NCBI GenBank assembly: GCA_963708895.1
Contig: CAVPUE010000007.1
Coordinates: 1 to 64,000 of the forward strand
Reading direction: 5' to 3'
Source: Bacillus_BD sp963708895
GTDB lineage: Bacteria; Bacillota; Bacilli; Bacillales; Cytobacillaceae
Length of the DNA: 64,000 nucleotides
Positions 19,432 to 29,525 of the stretch are shown here, one piece after another. The position numbers and the translations under genes are program-made. The notes beneath the pieces were generated by a model, which was not told the DNA's origin, did not search any database, and worked only from the letters and a program-made list of their open reading frames with translations. How positions within the stretch are numbered: the stretch's first letter is position 1; each line of letters begins with the position of its first letter.

Positions 19432-19737
19432 ATGTCAGAACAAATAAGAACATTTAATGAAGTTGTAGAGGAGTATTCTTCAAAATTGGATTTATTCACA
19501 ACGGCAATCACACGTGCCCATGGTAAGCATCACCCAGAGGCTTTTGAAGTACGTGAACTATACGAAGCAATGAATGCAAAAATAAATGAAGCGGGCACAG
19601 ACAAGCCAAACTTGGATGAAGAATTTACTAGATTACGTAAAATCACAGATCACTACACCATCCCTGGAGATGTATGTGAAACCTATGCAGGCACCTATAA
19701 CATGTTATCGGAAGCTGACAAATCTTATCATGCTTAA
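19432..19737 (+). CDS. Ric-like small protein (iron-sulfur repair family relative)
   Basis: This protein of about 101 residues has conserved His and Glu residues in a helical pattern (ITRAHGKHHPEAFEVRELYEAM, then ITDHYTIPGD). It resembles the short Ric/hemerythrin-like proteins that accompany HMA proteins and P1B ATPases in lactic acid bacteria. A di-iron role in oxygen or nitric-oxide stress is inferred only from this similarity. The ATG at 19432 follows GGGAGGAATGAATG. It is cotranscribed with the HMA gene. Confidence 0.65.
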   Translation: MSEQIRTFNEVVEEYSSKLDLFTTAITRAHGKHHPEAFEVRELYEAMNAKINEAGTDKPNLDEEFTRLRKITDHYTIPGDVCETYAGTYNMLSEADKSYHA

Positions 19738-19782
19738 TAGTTAGTCATCTATTTAACTAAATTTTCAATCAAAAAATAATCA

Positions 19783-19825
19783 AGATTCAGGGCGGATCCA
19801 ATCGGATTTCGTCCTTTTTATATTT
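19783..19825 (+). terminator. Terminator after the ric-like gene
   Basis: GGGCGGATCC pairs with GGATTTCGTCC across a short loop and is followed by TTTTTATATTTTT. The stem resembles the one at 16783. Confidence 0.65.
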
Positions 19826-19902
19826 TTCAACGCCAATCCAAACTCTTTTTAAAAAAATCGGCGTTATCCTCTATAGCAAGGTACAACACCGATGTTATAA
19901 AT

Positions 19903-20446
19903 CTATTTTTGTAATAATTCTTCAAGTTTTTCTTTTATATAATCTTTTAATTGCTTTCCATCAATCGTTGTAATTCCTTCGTCCTCAAATGATGGCGTAA
20001 CTTTGAAAAAGTTTATGATAAGCATATTCCCCTTTATTAAATATTCATCCATATGAAGTGGGGAAAATCTTACTTCTAGTTCTTCATGCTTTGAACTTCC
20101 TTCAGCATCTCTTTAGCTCTTCAACCATATCATCTATATTTAGCTTTTTAAGCGGCTTTACCATATTATCTGTATGGCTTAAATCTTCCATCATCCACAT
20201 ATTATTATTCCAAAAACGAGCTTCTTTCTTTGTCTTTTGCGATAGTATTTCTCTATTGGTAATAGCACTTAAAACCTTACGAACTGATTCTGCATTAAAC
20301 TCATCATCGAATGAAGCTGCTAAACCTGGCATGGAGCCTATTTCGTTAAGATAGGATTCTGCAACCTTTTCCTTATCATTTGTAGCTTGCCAAAAATATA
20401 GCATGGATTCGATTTCTTCAAGATTTACTCTAATTCTTTGAACCAT
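19903..20446 (-). pseudogene. Unknown cytoplasmic protein, frameshifted
   Basis: The minus strand reads MVQRIRVNLEEIESMLYFWQ for 114 residues to a stop near 20102. After small indels between about 20055 and 20105 the frame continues as EELEVRFSPLHMDEYLIKGN to a TAG at 19903, giving a product of about 180 residues. I do not recognise it. It has no membrane segments. The start has AGGTATTAG upstream. Confidence 0.6.
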
Positions 20447-20766
20447 TTTTCTAATACCTCCGTAAAACGTATTATAAATCTATGTAGAATTTTGATATGG
20501 ATAAATAATTATTCTGCAATATCTATTTAAACCCTTATTTATATATTATCACCAAAACTTCTAAATGTTATCTTTCGTCATGAAATGTTCATAAGTTGTA
20601 TACAATCTTTGCTTTTTTTCGGCGATTTCTGAATTAAAGTTGGCAATGAAACCAAGGATATTTTAAAATAGTATGGTTTACAAGTTTCGGTATACATGAG
20701 ATTTTAAAATATGACAAATGATAGAATAGATTAGATGGGTATTTATCTTATTTTGGAGGGAACTTG
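20447..20766. other. Intergenic stretch upstream of selA
   Basis: About 320 bases hold the divergent starts of the unknown protein and selA. I see no structured RNA and specifically no tRNA-Sec. GGAGGG at 20755-20760 is the selA ribosome site. Confidence 0.4.
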
Positions 20767-22177
20767 ATGAAACAATTATTGAAATATTTGCCTCCCATTC
20801 ATGAACTACAGAAGAATGAAAAGTTTTCCATGATCATGAATCAATATGGGATTGATCATACAAACATGACTGCCATTTTGACGAATGAATTAAGTGATAT
20901 AAGGCAAATGCTTTTACAAAATCGAATGGACTGGAATAGAACCTGGAAATGAATTATTTATTGCAGAAATTTTTAATCGTTCGGAAAAAGTGATTAAACA
21001 GCAATTTCAGTACACGTTAAAAAATGTCATTAATGCGACTGGTACCATTTTGCATACAAATTTAGGAAGAGCACGATTAAGTGAACAGACGGTAGATCAT
21101 GTCGTGAAAATTGCCTCTCAATATTCCAATTTAGAATACAAATTAGAAGAAGGGGAGCGCGGTTCCAGACATACTCATGTGGAAGAACTAATTAAAAGGA
21201 TTACAGGTGCAGAAGCAGCAATGGTCGTTAATAACAATGCTGCAGCAGTATATTTCATTCTTCGTGCCTTTGCATTAGATAAAGAAGTGATTGTTTCCAG
21301 AGGACAATTGGTTGAAATAGGTGGTTCATTCCGCATTTCATCTATAATGGAAGAGAGCGGAGCAAAGCTTATTGAGATTGGTACTACTAATAAAACACAT
21401 CTATATGATTATGAAAATGCAATAAATGAAGAAACACGTATGATATTAAAAGTACATACGAGTAATTTTAAAATAAATGGATTTACTGCATCTGTTGAAA
21501 CAAAGGAATTAGTGGACTTAGCTAATCAACATGAACAAGTTATTTTTTATGAAGATTTAGGCAGTGGTGTTTTATATGATTTTCGTCAGCATGGTATTGG
21601 CGATGAGCCAGTTGTTGGAGAAGTTTTGAAGATGGGTGCGGATATTGTTTCTTTTAGTGGTGACAAACTTTTAGGAGGGCCTCAGGCGGGAATTATTGCC
21701 GGAAACAAAGACTTAATTGATAAACTAAAAAAACATCAGCTAGCTCGTGTTTTAAGGGTAGATAAAATGACTCTTGCTGCATTAGAGGGAACATTGATGC
21801 ATTATCTAAAAGGAAAAGATGAACTTAAAAAAGTTCCAGTTATTAGAGATTTGTTAATAAGTAAAGAAGAATTGAAACTACGATCAGAGGGATTCAAGGA
21901 AAAACTTAATAAAGCCTGTACTTCATATCATGTAGACATAATGGAAGCAACAAGCCAGGTTGGGGGCGGAACAATGCCTGAAGTATTGTTACCTACATTT
22001 GTGGTTGTCTTAAAGCATCAAGTTATGTCCGCAGAAAATGTGGCAAAGACTTTAAGAATGAATGACACTCCTGCCATTATTGTCCGAATCCAAAGGAATG
22101 AGATCCTGCTGGATTTAAGAACAGTGACGATCGAAGAAGAAGAAATCATAATTAAGGTTTTAGCATCTATAGAATAA
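20767..22177 (+). pseudogene. selA: L-seryl-tRNA(Sec) selenium transferase SelA, one frameshift
   Basis: SelA converts seryl-tRNA(Sec) to selenocysteyl-tRNA with selenophosphate, using PLP. The N-terminal part (MKQLLKYLPPIHELQK) stops at 20950. The rest continues in the next frame as GIEPGNELFIAEIFNRSEKV and INATGTILHTNLGRA, through the PLP lysine region SFSGDKLLGGPQAGI (near 21655), to the normal C-terminus. One base around 20930-20945 accounts for the break, and the total of about 469 residues is normal. Because grdA and grdB need Sec, a working SelA is expected, so a sequencing error is plausible. selB, selC and selD are not in the window. Confidence 0.9.
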
Positions 22178-22322
22178 AACAATACTTTTACAAAAAGTTA
22201 AGTCGTTTTGTTCCTTTAGATATACGGATGTAGACTACATTTTGATTTGAAATGTAGTCCCGTAGTCCTCCAGTGTCGTAATAAGCGAATCTAAGTTTTT
22301 AAAAATTAACTGAGCAGTAATT

Positions 22323-22364
22323 TTGATAATAGTCAAATAATCTGATATTCTGAATGATTATACT
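22323..22364 (+). promoter_or_regulatory. Fnr-type operator and promoter upstream of grdX
   Basis: TTGATAATAGTCAA (22323-22336) and the -10 box TATACT (22359-22364) put the palindrome centre at -41.5 relative to a start near 22371. This matches the sites at 17045, 19049 and 60762. Confidence 0.7.
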
Positions 22365-22377
22365 TCAAATAGAACCG

Positions 22378-22406
22378 TTGACAGCTTAATTAGTAAGCTA
22401 TATAAT
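22378..22406 (+). promoter_or_regulatory. Consensus sigmaA promoter of the grd locus with internal palindrome
   Basis: TTGACA (22378-22383), a 17-base spacer and TATAAT (22401-22406) form a perfect housekeeping promoter. The spacer carries the inverted repeat AGCTTA-N5-TAAGCT, a possible repressor site. It leaves a leader of about 280 bases before grdX. Confidence 0.75.
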
Positions 22407-22532
22407 TAACTTATAACGTTAGTATATTAATATACTAGTATCTTTGATAAAGGAGTTGAACACGAAGTTAGAAGATGGAATTTAGTGTTTCATAAAAACT
22501 TCCATTCAAAAGAATATTTTTTTACAATTGAA

Positions 22533-22546
22533 TGTAAGCGCTTTTA
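22533..22546 (+). promoter_or_regulatory. Candidate CcpA (cre) site in the grd leader
   Basis: TGTAAGCGCTTTTA matches the cre consensus TGWAANCGNTNWCA with one mismatch. Lying downstream of the promoters, it would act as a roadblock and repress glycine fermentation when sugar is available. Confidence 0.5.
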
Positions 22547-22691
22547 ATATTTGTGTATAATATTCTTTGCAAGGTAAGGTTTTTATGGAATAAGGGCTTG
22601 TTATGTTAAGAAAGAAGAAGGACCTATTTTTAACCCGCAGCTCAGATGAATTAAGTGAGTAAGGCCTTTACAAACATAAGAGGTGTATAAA

Positions 22692-23084
22692 TTGAGGGAA
22701 AAAGCAATCATAATTACGAATAATGTACTTTCAAAAGAAGGTTTTGAAAAAACGGCTGATGTGTTATTTGTAGAGGGTTCATTAATGGATGTAATGAAAA
22801 CAGCTAGAGATTATGTCCACAAAGGGCATAGACTTCTAACACATCCTCTTATGGGTAGTATTAAGCCAAATGAAACACCCTTTAAGACGATCGCTATTTC
22901 CTATAAACCAGATAGCGTAGTTAACTTTGATTCCTTAAGCTTAATGGAAAATAGCATTGAGACCTCAGAAAAATTATTACATAATAGACCTCCAAGAGAC
23001 TGGCCTAAAGACATTTTGGAAAAGGTTTATGAGGATTATAGAGTGATAGATTTTGATTTGATTTACAATGCTTTCAATATTTAA
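22692..23084 (+). CDS. grdX: GrdX family protein
   Basis: This cytoplasmic protein of about 130 residues has the pattern AIIITNNVLSKEGF...VEGSLMDVMKTARDYVHKGHRLLTHPLMGSIKPNETPFKT, typical of GrdX, a small protein of unknown function encoded at the head of glycine, sarcosine and betaine reductase operons. I choose the TTG at 22692, which has AGAGGTG six bases upstream. An upstream GTG at 22683 overlaps that ribosome site. It leads into trxB after a 293-base gap. Confidence 0.82.
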   Translation: MREKAIIITNNVLSKEGFEKTADVLFVEGSLMDVMKTARDYVHKGHRLLTHPLMGSIKPNETPFKTIAISYKPDSVVNFDSLSLMENSIETSEKLLHNRPPRDWPKDILEKVYEDYRVIDFDLIYNAFNI

Positions 23085-23171
23085 GAAGTTCTGCGGTAAT
23101 ATGTCCGGAACAAAATGTAAGCGGTTTATCGATTTGATTCTGTTTTATTACACTAAAAAATCCAAGCTAAA

Positions 23172-23229
23172 TGTAAAAATGAACTATTTGTGAAAAAGCA
23201 GGTTAGTGTAAAAGTGAATTATTTGTGAA
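23172..23229 (+). repeat. Two direct repeats between grdX and trxB
   Basis: A 23-base unit at 23172-23194 (TGTAAAAATGAACTATTTGT...) recurs with two changes at 23207-23229, 35 bases apart. Repeats of this kind resemble the multiple terminal repeats of IS21-family elements, so this may be a scar of an insertion sequence. No transposase remains. Confidence 0.5.
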
Positions 23230-23377
23230 GTTATGGTCAATCGAATAGATTTAATGATAGAATCTATTTGTAGATAGCTTGATAAACAAAGGTTTTCTTC
23301 TATGTTCAGTTTTTAACACACTCGTAGAAGTAACCTTGAAAGAGGAATCAAAACGTACTATACGAGGAGGTAACAAA

Positions 23378-24325
23378 ATGTCAAAGATTTACGACATAGT
23401 AATCGTAGGCGGGGGTCCTGCGGGGCTTTCAGCAGGACTATATGGTTCAAGAGCAAAACTAGATGTACTTGTAATTGAAAAAGCGAAGTTTGGTGGACAA
23501 ACAACAACAACTGCTGAACTTGAAAATTACCCAGGTTCAATTCCTGATTGTACAGGCCCAGCTCTTTCACAAAGAATGCATCAACAGGCAGAAGAGTTTG
23601 GAACAGAGTTTGTGAAAGATGATATCGTTTCAGTTGATTTTTCAGGAGACATCAAATTCGTTAACGGTAAAGGTGCTCAATATCAAGGAAGATCTGTAAT
23701 TATCGCAACAGGTGCAGAACCAAGACTTGCTGGTTTTGGTAATGAAATGGAATTAAGAGCAAAAGGAGTTTCATACTGTGCAACATGCGACGCTGACTTC
23801 TTTGAAGGATTAGATGTTGCCGTTATCGGTGGTGGAGACTCAGCTATTGATGAAGCGATTTATTTAACTAAGTTTGCTGAAACAGTAACAATTATTCATA
23901 GAAGAGATACATTAAGAGCTGCTAAGTCACTTCAAGAAAAAGCATTTAACAATCCAAAGATTAAATTTATTTGGGATTCAGTTCCTGTAACTGCTCATGG
24001 TGATGAAATTCTTGAAGGTCTTGAAATCAAAAATGTTAAAACTGGAGAAGTTTCAAACCTTGAAGTAAATGGTGTATTCGTATTCGTTGGACTAGACCCA
24101 ATTACAGAGGCTTTCGAAGGACAGGTTGAACTTGAAGGCGGTTACATTCCAACTGATGTAAATATGGCAACGAATGTACCAGGAGTTTTCGCAGCAGGGG
24201 ACGTAAGAGTTACGCCTTTAAGACAAGTTATTACAGCTGCTGCTGATGGAGCACTTGCTTCAATATCTGCAGAAAAATATATTGAATCAAAAGAACCATC
24301 ATCTAGTTTAAGCTTAATAAAATAA
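23378..24325 (+). CDS. trxB: Thioredoxin reductase of the glycine reductase system
   Basis: This 315-residue FAD enzyme passes electrons from NADPH to the adjacent thioredoxin. The FAD motif GGGPAGLSAG lies near residue 11, the redox-active CATC near 135, the NADPH-binding GGGDSAIDEA with HRRDTLRAA near 155-185, and the C-terminal FAD motif GVFAAGDVR near 275. ATG at 23378 follows GAGGAGGT and is preferred to a TTG further upstream, which would add an unrelated tail. Arginine is almost always AGA, as in the following grd genes. Confidence 0.93.
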   Translation: MSKIYDIVIVGGGPAGLSAGLYGSRAKLDVLVIEKAKFGGQTTTTAELENYPGSIPDCTGPALSQRMHQQAEEFGTEFVKDDIVSVDFSGDIKFVNGKGAQYQGRSVIIATGAEPRLAGFGNEMELRAKGVSYCATCDADFFEGLDVAVIGGGDSAIDEAIYLTKFAETVTIIHRRDTLRAAKSLQEKAFNNPKIKFIWDSVPVTAHGDEILEGLEIKNVKTGEVSNLEVNGVFVFVGLDPITEAFEGQVELEGGYIPTDVNMATNVPGVFAAGDVRVTPLRQVITAAADGALASISAEKYIESKEPSSSLSLIK

Positions 24326-24350
24326 ATTTAAATTATCAGGAGGTAACAAA

Positions 24351-24677
24351 ATGTTAGAGTTAACTAAAGAAAATTTCGAAGCAGAAGTTACTAATTATAC
24401 TGAAAAACCTGTATTTGTTGACTATTGGGGAGACAAGTGTACTACTTGTATCGAAATGATGCCAGATGTTCATAAATTGGAAGAAACTTATGGAGATAAG
24501 ATTAAGTTTACAAGTTTAAATACAACTGGAAATAGAAGACTTGCAATTGCTCAAAAGGTACTTGGTCTTCCAACAATGATTATGTATGTAAATGGAGAAA
24601 AGGCTGAAGTTCTAACTCCAGATAAAATTGATACAGTAGCTGATGTTGAAGAAATGATTAAAAGATTCTATAAATAA
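24351..24677 (+). CDS. trxA: Thioredoxin of the glycine reductase system, CTTC active site
   Basis: This 108-residue thioredoxin donates electrons to the glycine reductase complex. The fold is complete (VFVDYWGDKC, cis-Pro in GLPTMIMY), but the active site reads CTTC rather than the standard CGPC. Thioredoxins encoded in grd operons often deviate from CGPC. It lies 25 bases after trxB behind AGGAGGT. Confidence 0.9.
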   Translation: MLELTKENFEAEVTNYTEKPVFVDYWGDKCTTCIEMMPDVHKLEETYGDKIKFTSLNTTGNRRLAIAQKVLGLPTMIMYVNGEKAEVLTPDKIDTVADVEEMIKRFYK

Positions 24678-24773
24678 TCACCGAAAACAACTTATTGTTA
24701 ATAATGGCTTGCCTTTATATTAAGTTATAATCGGCATAGCCTTTATATAAATACACCCTGGGAGGTGAAGGCA

Positions 24774-26060
24774 TTGCGCCTTGAATTAGGAAATATTTTT
24801 ATTAAGGATGTACAGTTTGGACCCGAAACGAAAGTAGAAAACGGTGTCCTTTACGTTAACAAAGAAGAGCTTCTAAAAGAAGTTGGTGGAGACGAAAGAT
24901 TAGCTTCAATCGATATTGATATCGTTCATCCAGGTGATGAAGTAAGAATTATCCCTGTTAAGGATGTTATCGAGCCAAGAGTTAAGGTTGAAGGAAAAGG
25001 TGGAGTCTTCCCTGGATTTATTTCAAACGTTGATACAGTTGGATCAGGTAGAACTCATGTATTAAAGGGTGCTGCTGTTATTACAACTGGTAAAATCGTT
25101 GGTTTCCAAGAAGGTATCGTAGACATGTCTGGTGAAGGAGCAAAATACACTCCATTCTCAAAGAATCACAACGTAGTTATGATTTGTGAACCAGTTGAAG
25201 GAATTCATCAACACGAACATGAAGAAGCAGTAAGAATGATTGGATTCAAAACAGCTACTTACCTTGGAAAAGCTGGAGCAAGCGTTGAACCAGATGAAGT
25301 AAAAACTTATGAAACTAAGCCATTACTGGAACAAGTTAATGAATACCCAGATCTACCAAAAGTTATTTATGTATACATGCTTCAAACTCAAGGTCTTCTA
25401 CATGACACATATGTATATGGTGTAGATGCTAAGAAAATCATACCAACATTTATTTACCCAACTGAAGCATTTGATGGAGCAATTGTTAGTGGAAACTGCG
25501 TTTCAGCTTGCGATAAGAACCCATCATATGTTCATATGAACCACCCAATCATAACTGACTTATACGAAAGACATGGTAAGGATTACAACTTCCTTGGAGT
25601 TGTTATTACTAATGAAAACGTATACCTTGCAGATAAAGAAAGATCATCAAACATGACAGCTAAGCTTGTTGAGTATCTTGGTGCAGATGCAGTTATTATT
25701 TCAGAAGAAGGATTTGGTAATCCAGATGCTGACCTTGTTATGAACTGTAACAAGATTACTGACAAAGGAATCAAGACTGTTCTTTTAACAGATGAGTACG
25801 CAGGAAGAGATGGAGCATCTCAATCACTTGCTGACTCAACTCCAAAGGGTGATTGTGTAGTTACTGGAGGAAATGCAAACGAAATTATTGTACTTCAACC
25901 AATGAAGAAAGTAATTGGACACCCAGAAGTTGTTGATATCCTTTCAGGTGGATTCGACGGTTCATTAAGAGAAGATGGATCAATAGAAGCTGAAATCCAA
26001 GTTATCACTGGTGCTACAAGTGAAGTTGGTTTTAACTATTTAACAGCTAAAGGATACTAA
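24774..26060 (+). CDS. grdE: Glycine reductase component B proprotein GrdE
   Basis: This 428-residue proprotein is cleaved before a cysteine in the SGNCVSACDK motif (near residue 241) to form a pyruvoyl subunit. Together with GrdB that subunit captures glycine as a Schiff base. The length equals known GrdE proteins. I choose TTG at 24774 (MRLELGNIF), eight bases after GGAGG. An upstream GTG at 24765 overlaps the ribosome site. Confidence 0.94.
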   Translation: MRLELGNIFIKDVQFGPETKVENGVLYVNKEELLKEVGGDERLASIDIDIVHPGDEVRIIPVKDVIEPRVKVEGKGGVFPGFISNVDTVGSGRTHVLKGAAVITTGKIVGFQEGIVDMSGEGAKYTPFSKNHNVVMICEPVEGIHQHEHEEAVRMIGFKTATYLGKAGASVEPDEVKTYETKPLLEQVNEYPDLPKVIYVYMLQTQGLLHDTYVYGVDAKKIIPTFIYPTEAFDGAIVSGNCVSACDKNPSYVHMNHPIITDLYERHGKDYNFLGVVITNENVYLADKERSSNMTAKLVEYLGADAVIISEEGFGNPDADLVMNCNKITDKGIKTVLLTDEYAGRDGASQSLADSTPKGDCVVTGGNANEIIVLQPMKKVIGHPEVVDILSGGFDGSLREDGSIEAEIQVITGATSEVGFNYLTAKGY

Positions 26061-26096
26061 TTTTATATATTTAATAGGAAATAGGAGGAACATATC

Positions 26097-26570
26097 ATGA
26101 TATTAAAGGATAAACATGTTATCGCTATCGGAGATAGAGATGGAATTCCAGGACCAGCTATCGAGGAATGTGTAAAGAGTGCAGGAGCACATATTGTATT
26201 TGCTTCAACAGAATGTTTCGTTTGAACGGCTGCAGGTGCGATGGATCTGGAGATCCAACAAAGAGTTATTGATACAGTTGAAAAATTGGGTGCGGAAAAT
26301 GTAGTTGTTGTACTTGGTGGAGGAGAAGCTGAAGCATCAGGACTTTCAGCTGAAACTGTAACAGCAGGTGACCCAACTTATGCGGGACCTTTAGCAAGTG
26401 TTGAACTTGGCCTTAGAGTGTACCATGTTATTGAAGATGAACTTAAGGCTGAATATGATGAAGCTATTTATGAGGAACAGTGTGGAATGATGGAAATGGT
26501 TCTTGAGGTAGACGCCATAAAAGAAGAAGTAGGAAACATTAGAAAAGAATATACAAAGTTTAACGACTAA
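26097..26570 (+). CDS. grdA: Glycine reductase selenoprotein A (GrdA), UGA read as Sec
   Basis: This 157-residue selenoprotein A carries the carboxymethyl-selenoether intermediate. The ATG at 26097 follows AGGAGGAA. The frame contains TGA at 26223-26225 (codon 43) in the conserved context CFV-U-TAAGAMDLE, then runs on to 26570 without another stop. Ordinary gene finders would call only the second half. A stem-loop follows 16 bases after the UGA. Selenocysteine at this place is the hallmark of GrdA. Confidence 0.95.
26242..26257 (+). promoter_or_regulatory. Bacterial SECIS-like hairpin in grdA
   Basis: TGGATC and GATCCA form a perfect six-base stem with loop TGGA, starting 16 bases after the UGA. 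Position and size fit a SelB-binding SECIS within the reading frame. Confidence 0.75.
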
Positions 26571-26596
26571 TCCACCAGAGAAGGAGGTAAGAACCT

Positions 26597-27904
26597 ATGC
26601 TACGTGTGGTACATTATATAAATCAGTTCTTCGGCCAAATTGGTGGTGAAGATATGGCTCACATTGCTCCTGAAAAAAGAGATGGTCTTGTAGGACCAGG
26701 AGCAGCAATAAAAAAGGGCTTCAAAGGTGAAGCAGAAATCGTTGGTACGATTATTTGTGGTGACTCATACTTTGCTGAAAACCAAGAACAAGCCGAACAA
26801 GAAATTCTTGATATGGTTAAATCATTTAACCCAGACGTATTTATTGCAGGACCAGCATTCAACGCAGGAAGATACGGTACAGCTTGTGGTGCTATGGGTA
26901 AATTAGTTCAAGAACATCTTAACATTCCAGTAGTATCAGGAATGTACATTGAAAATCCAGGCTCAGATATGTTCAAGAAAGACATTTATCTAATTTCAAC
27001 AAAGAACAATGCAGCCGGTATTAGAGATGCAGCACCAAAGATGGCAGCTCTTGCTTTAAAGCTTGCTAAGGGTGAAGAAATTGGATCACCAGAAGAAGAA
27101 GGCTACATTGAAAGAGGTATCAGAAAGAACTTCTTTGCAACTGAAAGAGGATCTAAGAGAGCCGTTGATTTGCTTGTTAAGAAGCTTAAGGGCGAAGAGT
27201 TCGTAACAGAATTCAAAATGCCTTTCTTCGATAATGTTGAGCCAGCAGCACCAGTTGCTGATATTACAAAGGCTAAAATTGCTATCGTTACATCAGGCGG
27301 GATCGTTCCAAAAGGTAACCCTGATCATATCGAAGCTTCAAACGCTCAAAAATTCGGTGAATATGATATCGAAGGTTTAATGGACCTTACTGGTGAAACA
27401 CATCAAACAGCTCATGGTGGCCATGACCCAGTATATGCTAACGAAGACCCAGATAGAGTCATTCCTGTTGACGTATTAAGAGATATGGAAAAGGAAGGCA
27501 AGATCGGAAGTCTTCATAGATATTTCTATTCAACTACTGGTAACGGAACAGCTGTTTTAAGCTCTAAGAAGTATGGTCAAGAAATTGCCAAGAGATTAAT
27601 TGAAGACGGAGTTCAAGCTGTAATTATGACCTCGACCTGAGGAACTTGTACAAGATGCGGTGCATCTATGTTAAAAGAAATCGAACGTGCAGGACTTCCA
27701 ATCGTTCACATGTGTACAATCGTTCCTATTTCAATGACAGTTGGAGCAAACAGAATTGTTCCTACAATAGCTATTCCACATCCGCTTGGTAACCCAAGTC
27801 TTTCACCGGAAGATGAAAAGGCATTAAGAAGAAAGATGACTGAAACTGCTCTTAAAGCCCTTGAAACACCGGTAGAAGAACAAACTGTATTTGAAGTAAA
27901 ATAG
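26597..27904 (+). CDS. grdB: Glycine reductase component B gamma subunit (GrdB), UGA read as Sec
   Basis: This 435-residue substrate-binding selenoprotein joins with the GrdE pieces to form protein B, which binds glycine. TGA at 27638-27640 (codon 348) sits in TST-U-GTCTRCGASM, the conserved UxxCxxC-type site. The frame continues to 27904. The ATG at 26597 follows AAGGAGGTAAG. Confidence 0.95.
27653..27667 (+). promoter_or_regulatory. Bacterial SECIS-like hairpin in grdB
   Basis: AGATGC-GGT-GCATCT forms a perfect stem-loop 12 bases after the UGA. A second palindrome, CTTGTACAAG, lies just before it. Confidence 0.72.
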
Positions 27905-27979
27905 TTTAACCCAAAATACAGGGGGGTGGAAAACTCCACCCCCTTTAATAATGATAGAGAAGTTTATGGAGGTGCTTTT

Positions 27980-29514
27980 ATGTTTCCAGTAATTAAAGGA
28001 GCAAGTTATGTACTTGTTAATACTCCTGATATGATCATTCATAATGGAACAACTCAAACGCTTGAAAGAGAGACACACCCAGATTCAGAATATCTTAAGA
28101 AATTACCAGAACATATTCGTTCATTTGAAGATAGTGTAGCTTATCCAGCGAACCAAGCTTATATTGGAGGAATCACTCCTAAAGAGCTTGCTGCAATGCC
28201 AAGACCATGGTTTGAAAAGAAAGTTGAAAATGCATCAAGATTTGCGAAAGTACGGAGAAATCATGCCACAAGATGAGTTTTATGGCCTGTTAAAAGTATC
28301 AGATGCATTTGACCTTGTTTTAATTGAAAAGGGATTAATGGCTAGTATTAAGACTTCATTTGAAGAGCACCCGCTATTAAAAGGACTTGACACCAAAACT
28401 TGGTGAAGGTTATGAAATGGCTGATATTGAGAAAGCAGTAAATACACAACATGCTGAGCCGCTTTATATGAATAACGAGCTAGTAGGATGTGTGAAGAGA
28501 GCTCATGAACACGATAAAAACTTAACTTCACATATCATGACAGAAAACCTTGTTGTTAAGGCTTCAGGTATCTTAGCAGGATTACACTTAATCGATAAGT
28601 ATGATGATATCAACCTAGAAGATATCGATTATATCATCGAGTGTTCAGAAGAAGCTTGTGGAGATATGAACCAAAGAGGTGGAGGAAACTTCGCAAAAGC
28701 AATCGGAGAAGTACTTGGATTAAAAAATGCTACTGGTTCAGATATTAGAAGTTTCTGTGCTGCCCCATCACATGCTCTTATTAGTGCTGCTGGACTTGTT
28801 AAGTCTGGTATCTACAAGAATGTTCTTGTTGTAGCAGGTGGAGCTACAGCTAAACTTGCCATGAACGGTAAGGACCATGTAAAGAAAGACATGCCAATCA
28901 TCGAAGACGTAGTTGGTGGATTCGCAGTTCTTATTTCTGAAAATGATGGAATTAACCCAATCATAAGAACAGATGCAGTGGGAAGACATACAGTAAGTGC
29001 AGGTGCATCACCACAAGCTGTTATGGAAGCGCTTGTTGCTAAACCACTTGCTGCAGCTGGACTTGGATTTACAGATATTGATGTCTATTCTTCAGAAATG
29101 CAAAACCCTGAAGCAACAGAACCAGCTGGTGCTGGAGATGTTCCAACAGCTAACTATAAGATGATCGGTGCTCTTGCAGTTAAGAAGGGACAATTAGAAA
29201 AGGCAAAACTTCCTGAATTCTTTAAGCAAGCTGGATACATTGGATTTGCACCAACACAAGGACATATTCCTTCAGGTGTTCCATCAATAGGATTTGCAAG
29301 AGAGGAAATTCTTGCAGGTGACATTAGTCGATTAATGGTTATCGGAAAAGGAAGCTTATTCCTTGGAAGAATGACAAACCTGTTTGATGGTTGCTCAATT
29401 ATAGTTGAAAAGAATCCTGGATTAGTAGAAGAGACCGGTGCAGTTTCCAAAGAAGAAGTAAAGAGCTTGGTTGCAGAGGCTCTGAAGGATTTTGCTTCCT
29501 ACCTGGTGAAGTAA
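27980..29514 (+). pseudogene. grdC: Glycine reductase component C beta subunit (GrdC), two frameshifts
   Basis: GrdC and GrdD form protein C, which releases acetyl phosphate from the Se-carboxymethyl group. The product is FabH/KAS III-like. It starts MFPVIKGASYVLVN behind TGGAGGTG. One extra base near 28247 (RFAK|YGEIMPQDEF) and another near 28390 (LLKG|LTPKLGEGYE) break the frame. Removing both gives 510 residues, the normal length. The catalytic-cysteine region SFCAAPSHALISA is intact. Both breaks could be sequencing errors, since flanking grd genes are intact. Confidence 0.92.
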
Positions 29515-29525
29515 GGAGTGATAGC

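Noticed and set aside
22340..22680. Possible tRNA-Sec (selC) near selA because of a CTTCAAAT string at 22363
   Set aside because: The string has no flanking anticodon stem, acceptor stem or long variable arm. It is part of a promoter region.
22178..22691. Glycine riboswitch upstream of grdX
   Set aside because: None of the conserved glycine aptamer core strings is present in the leader.
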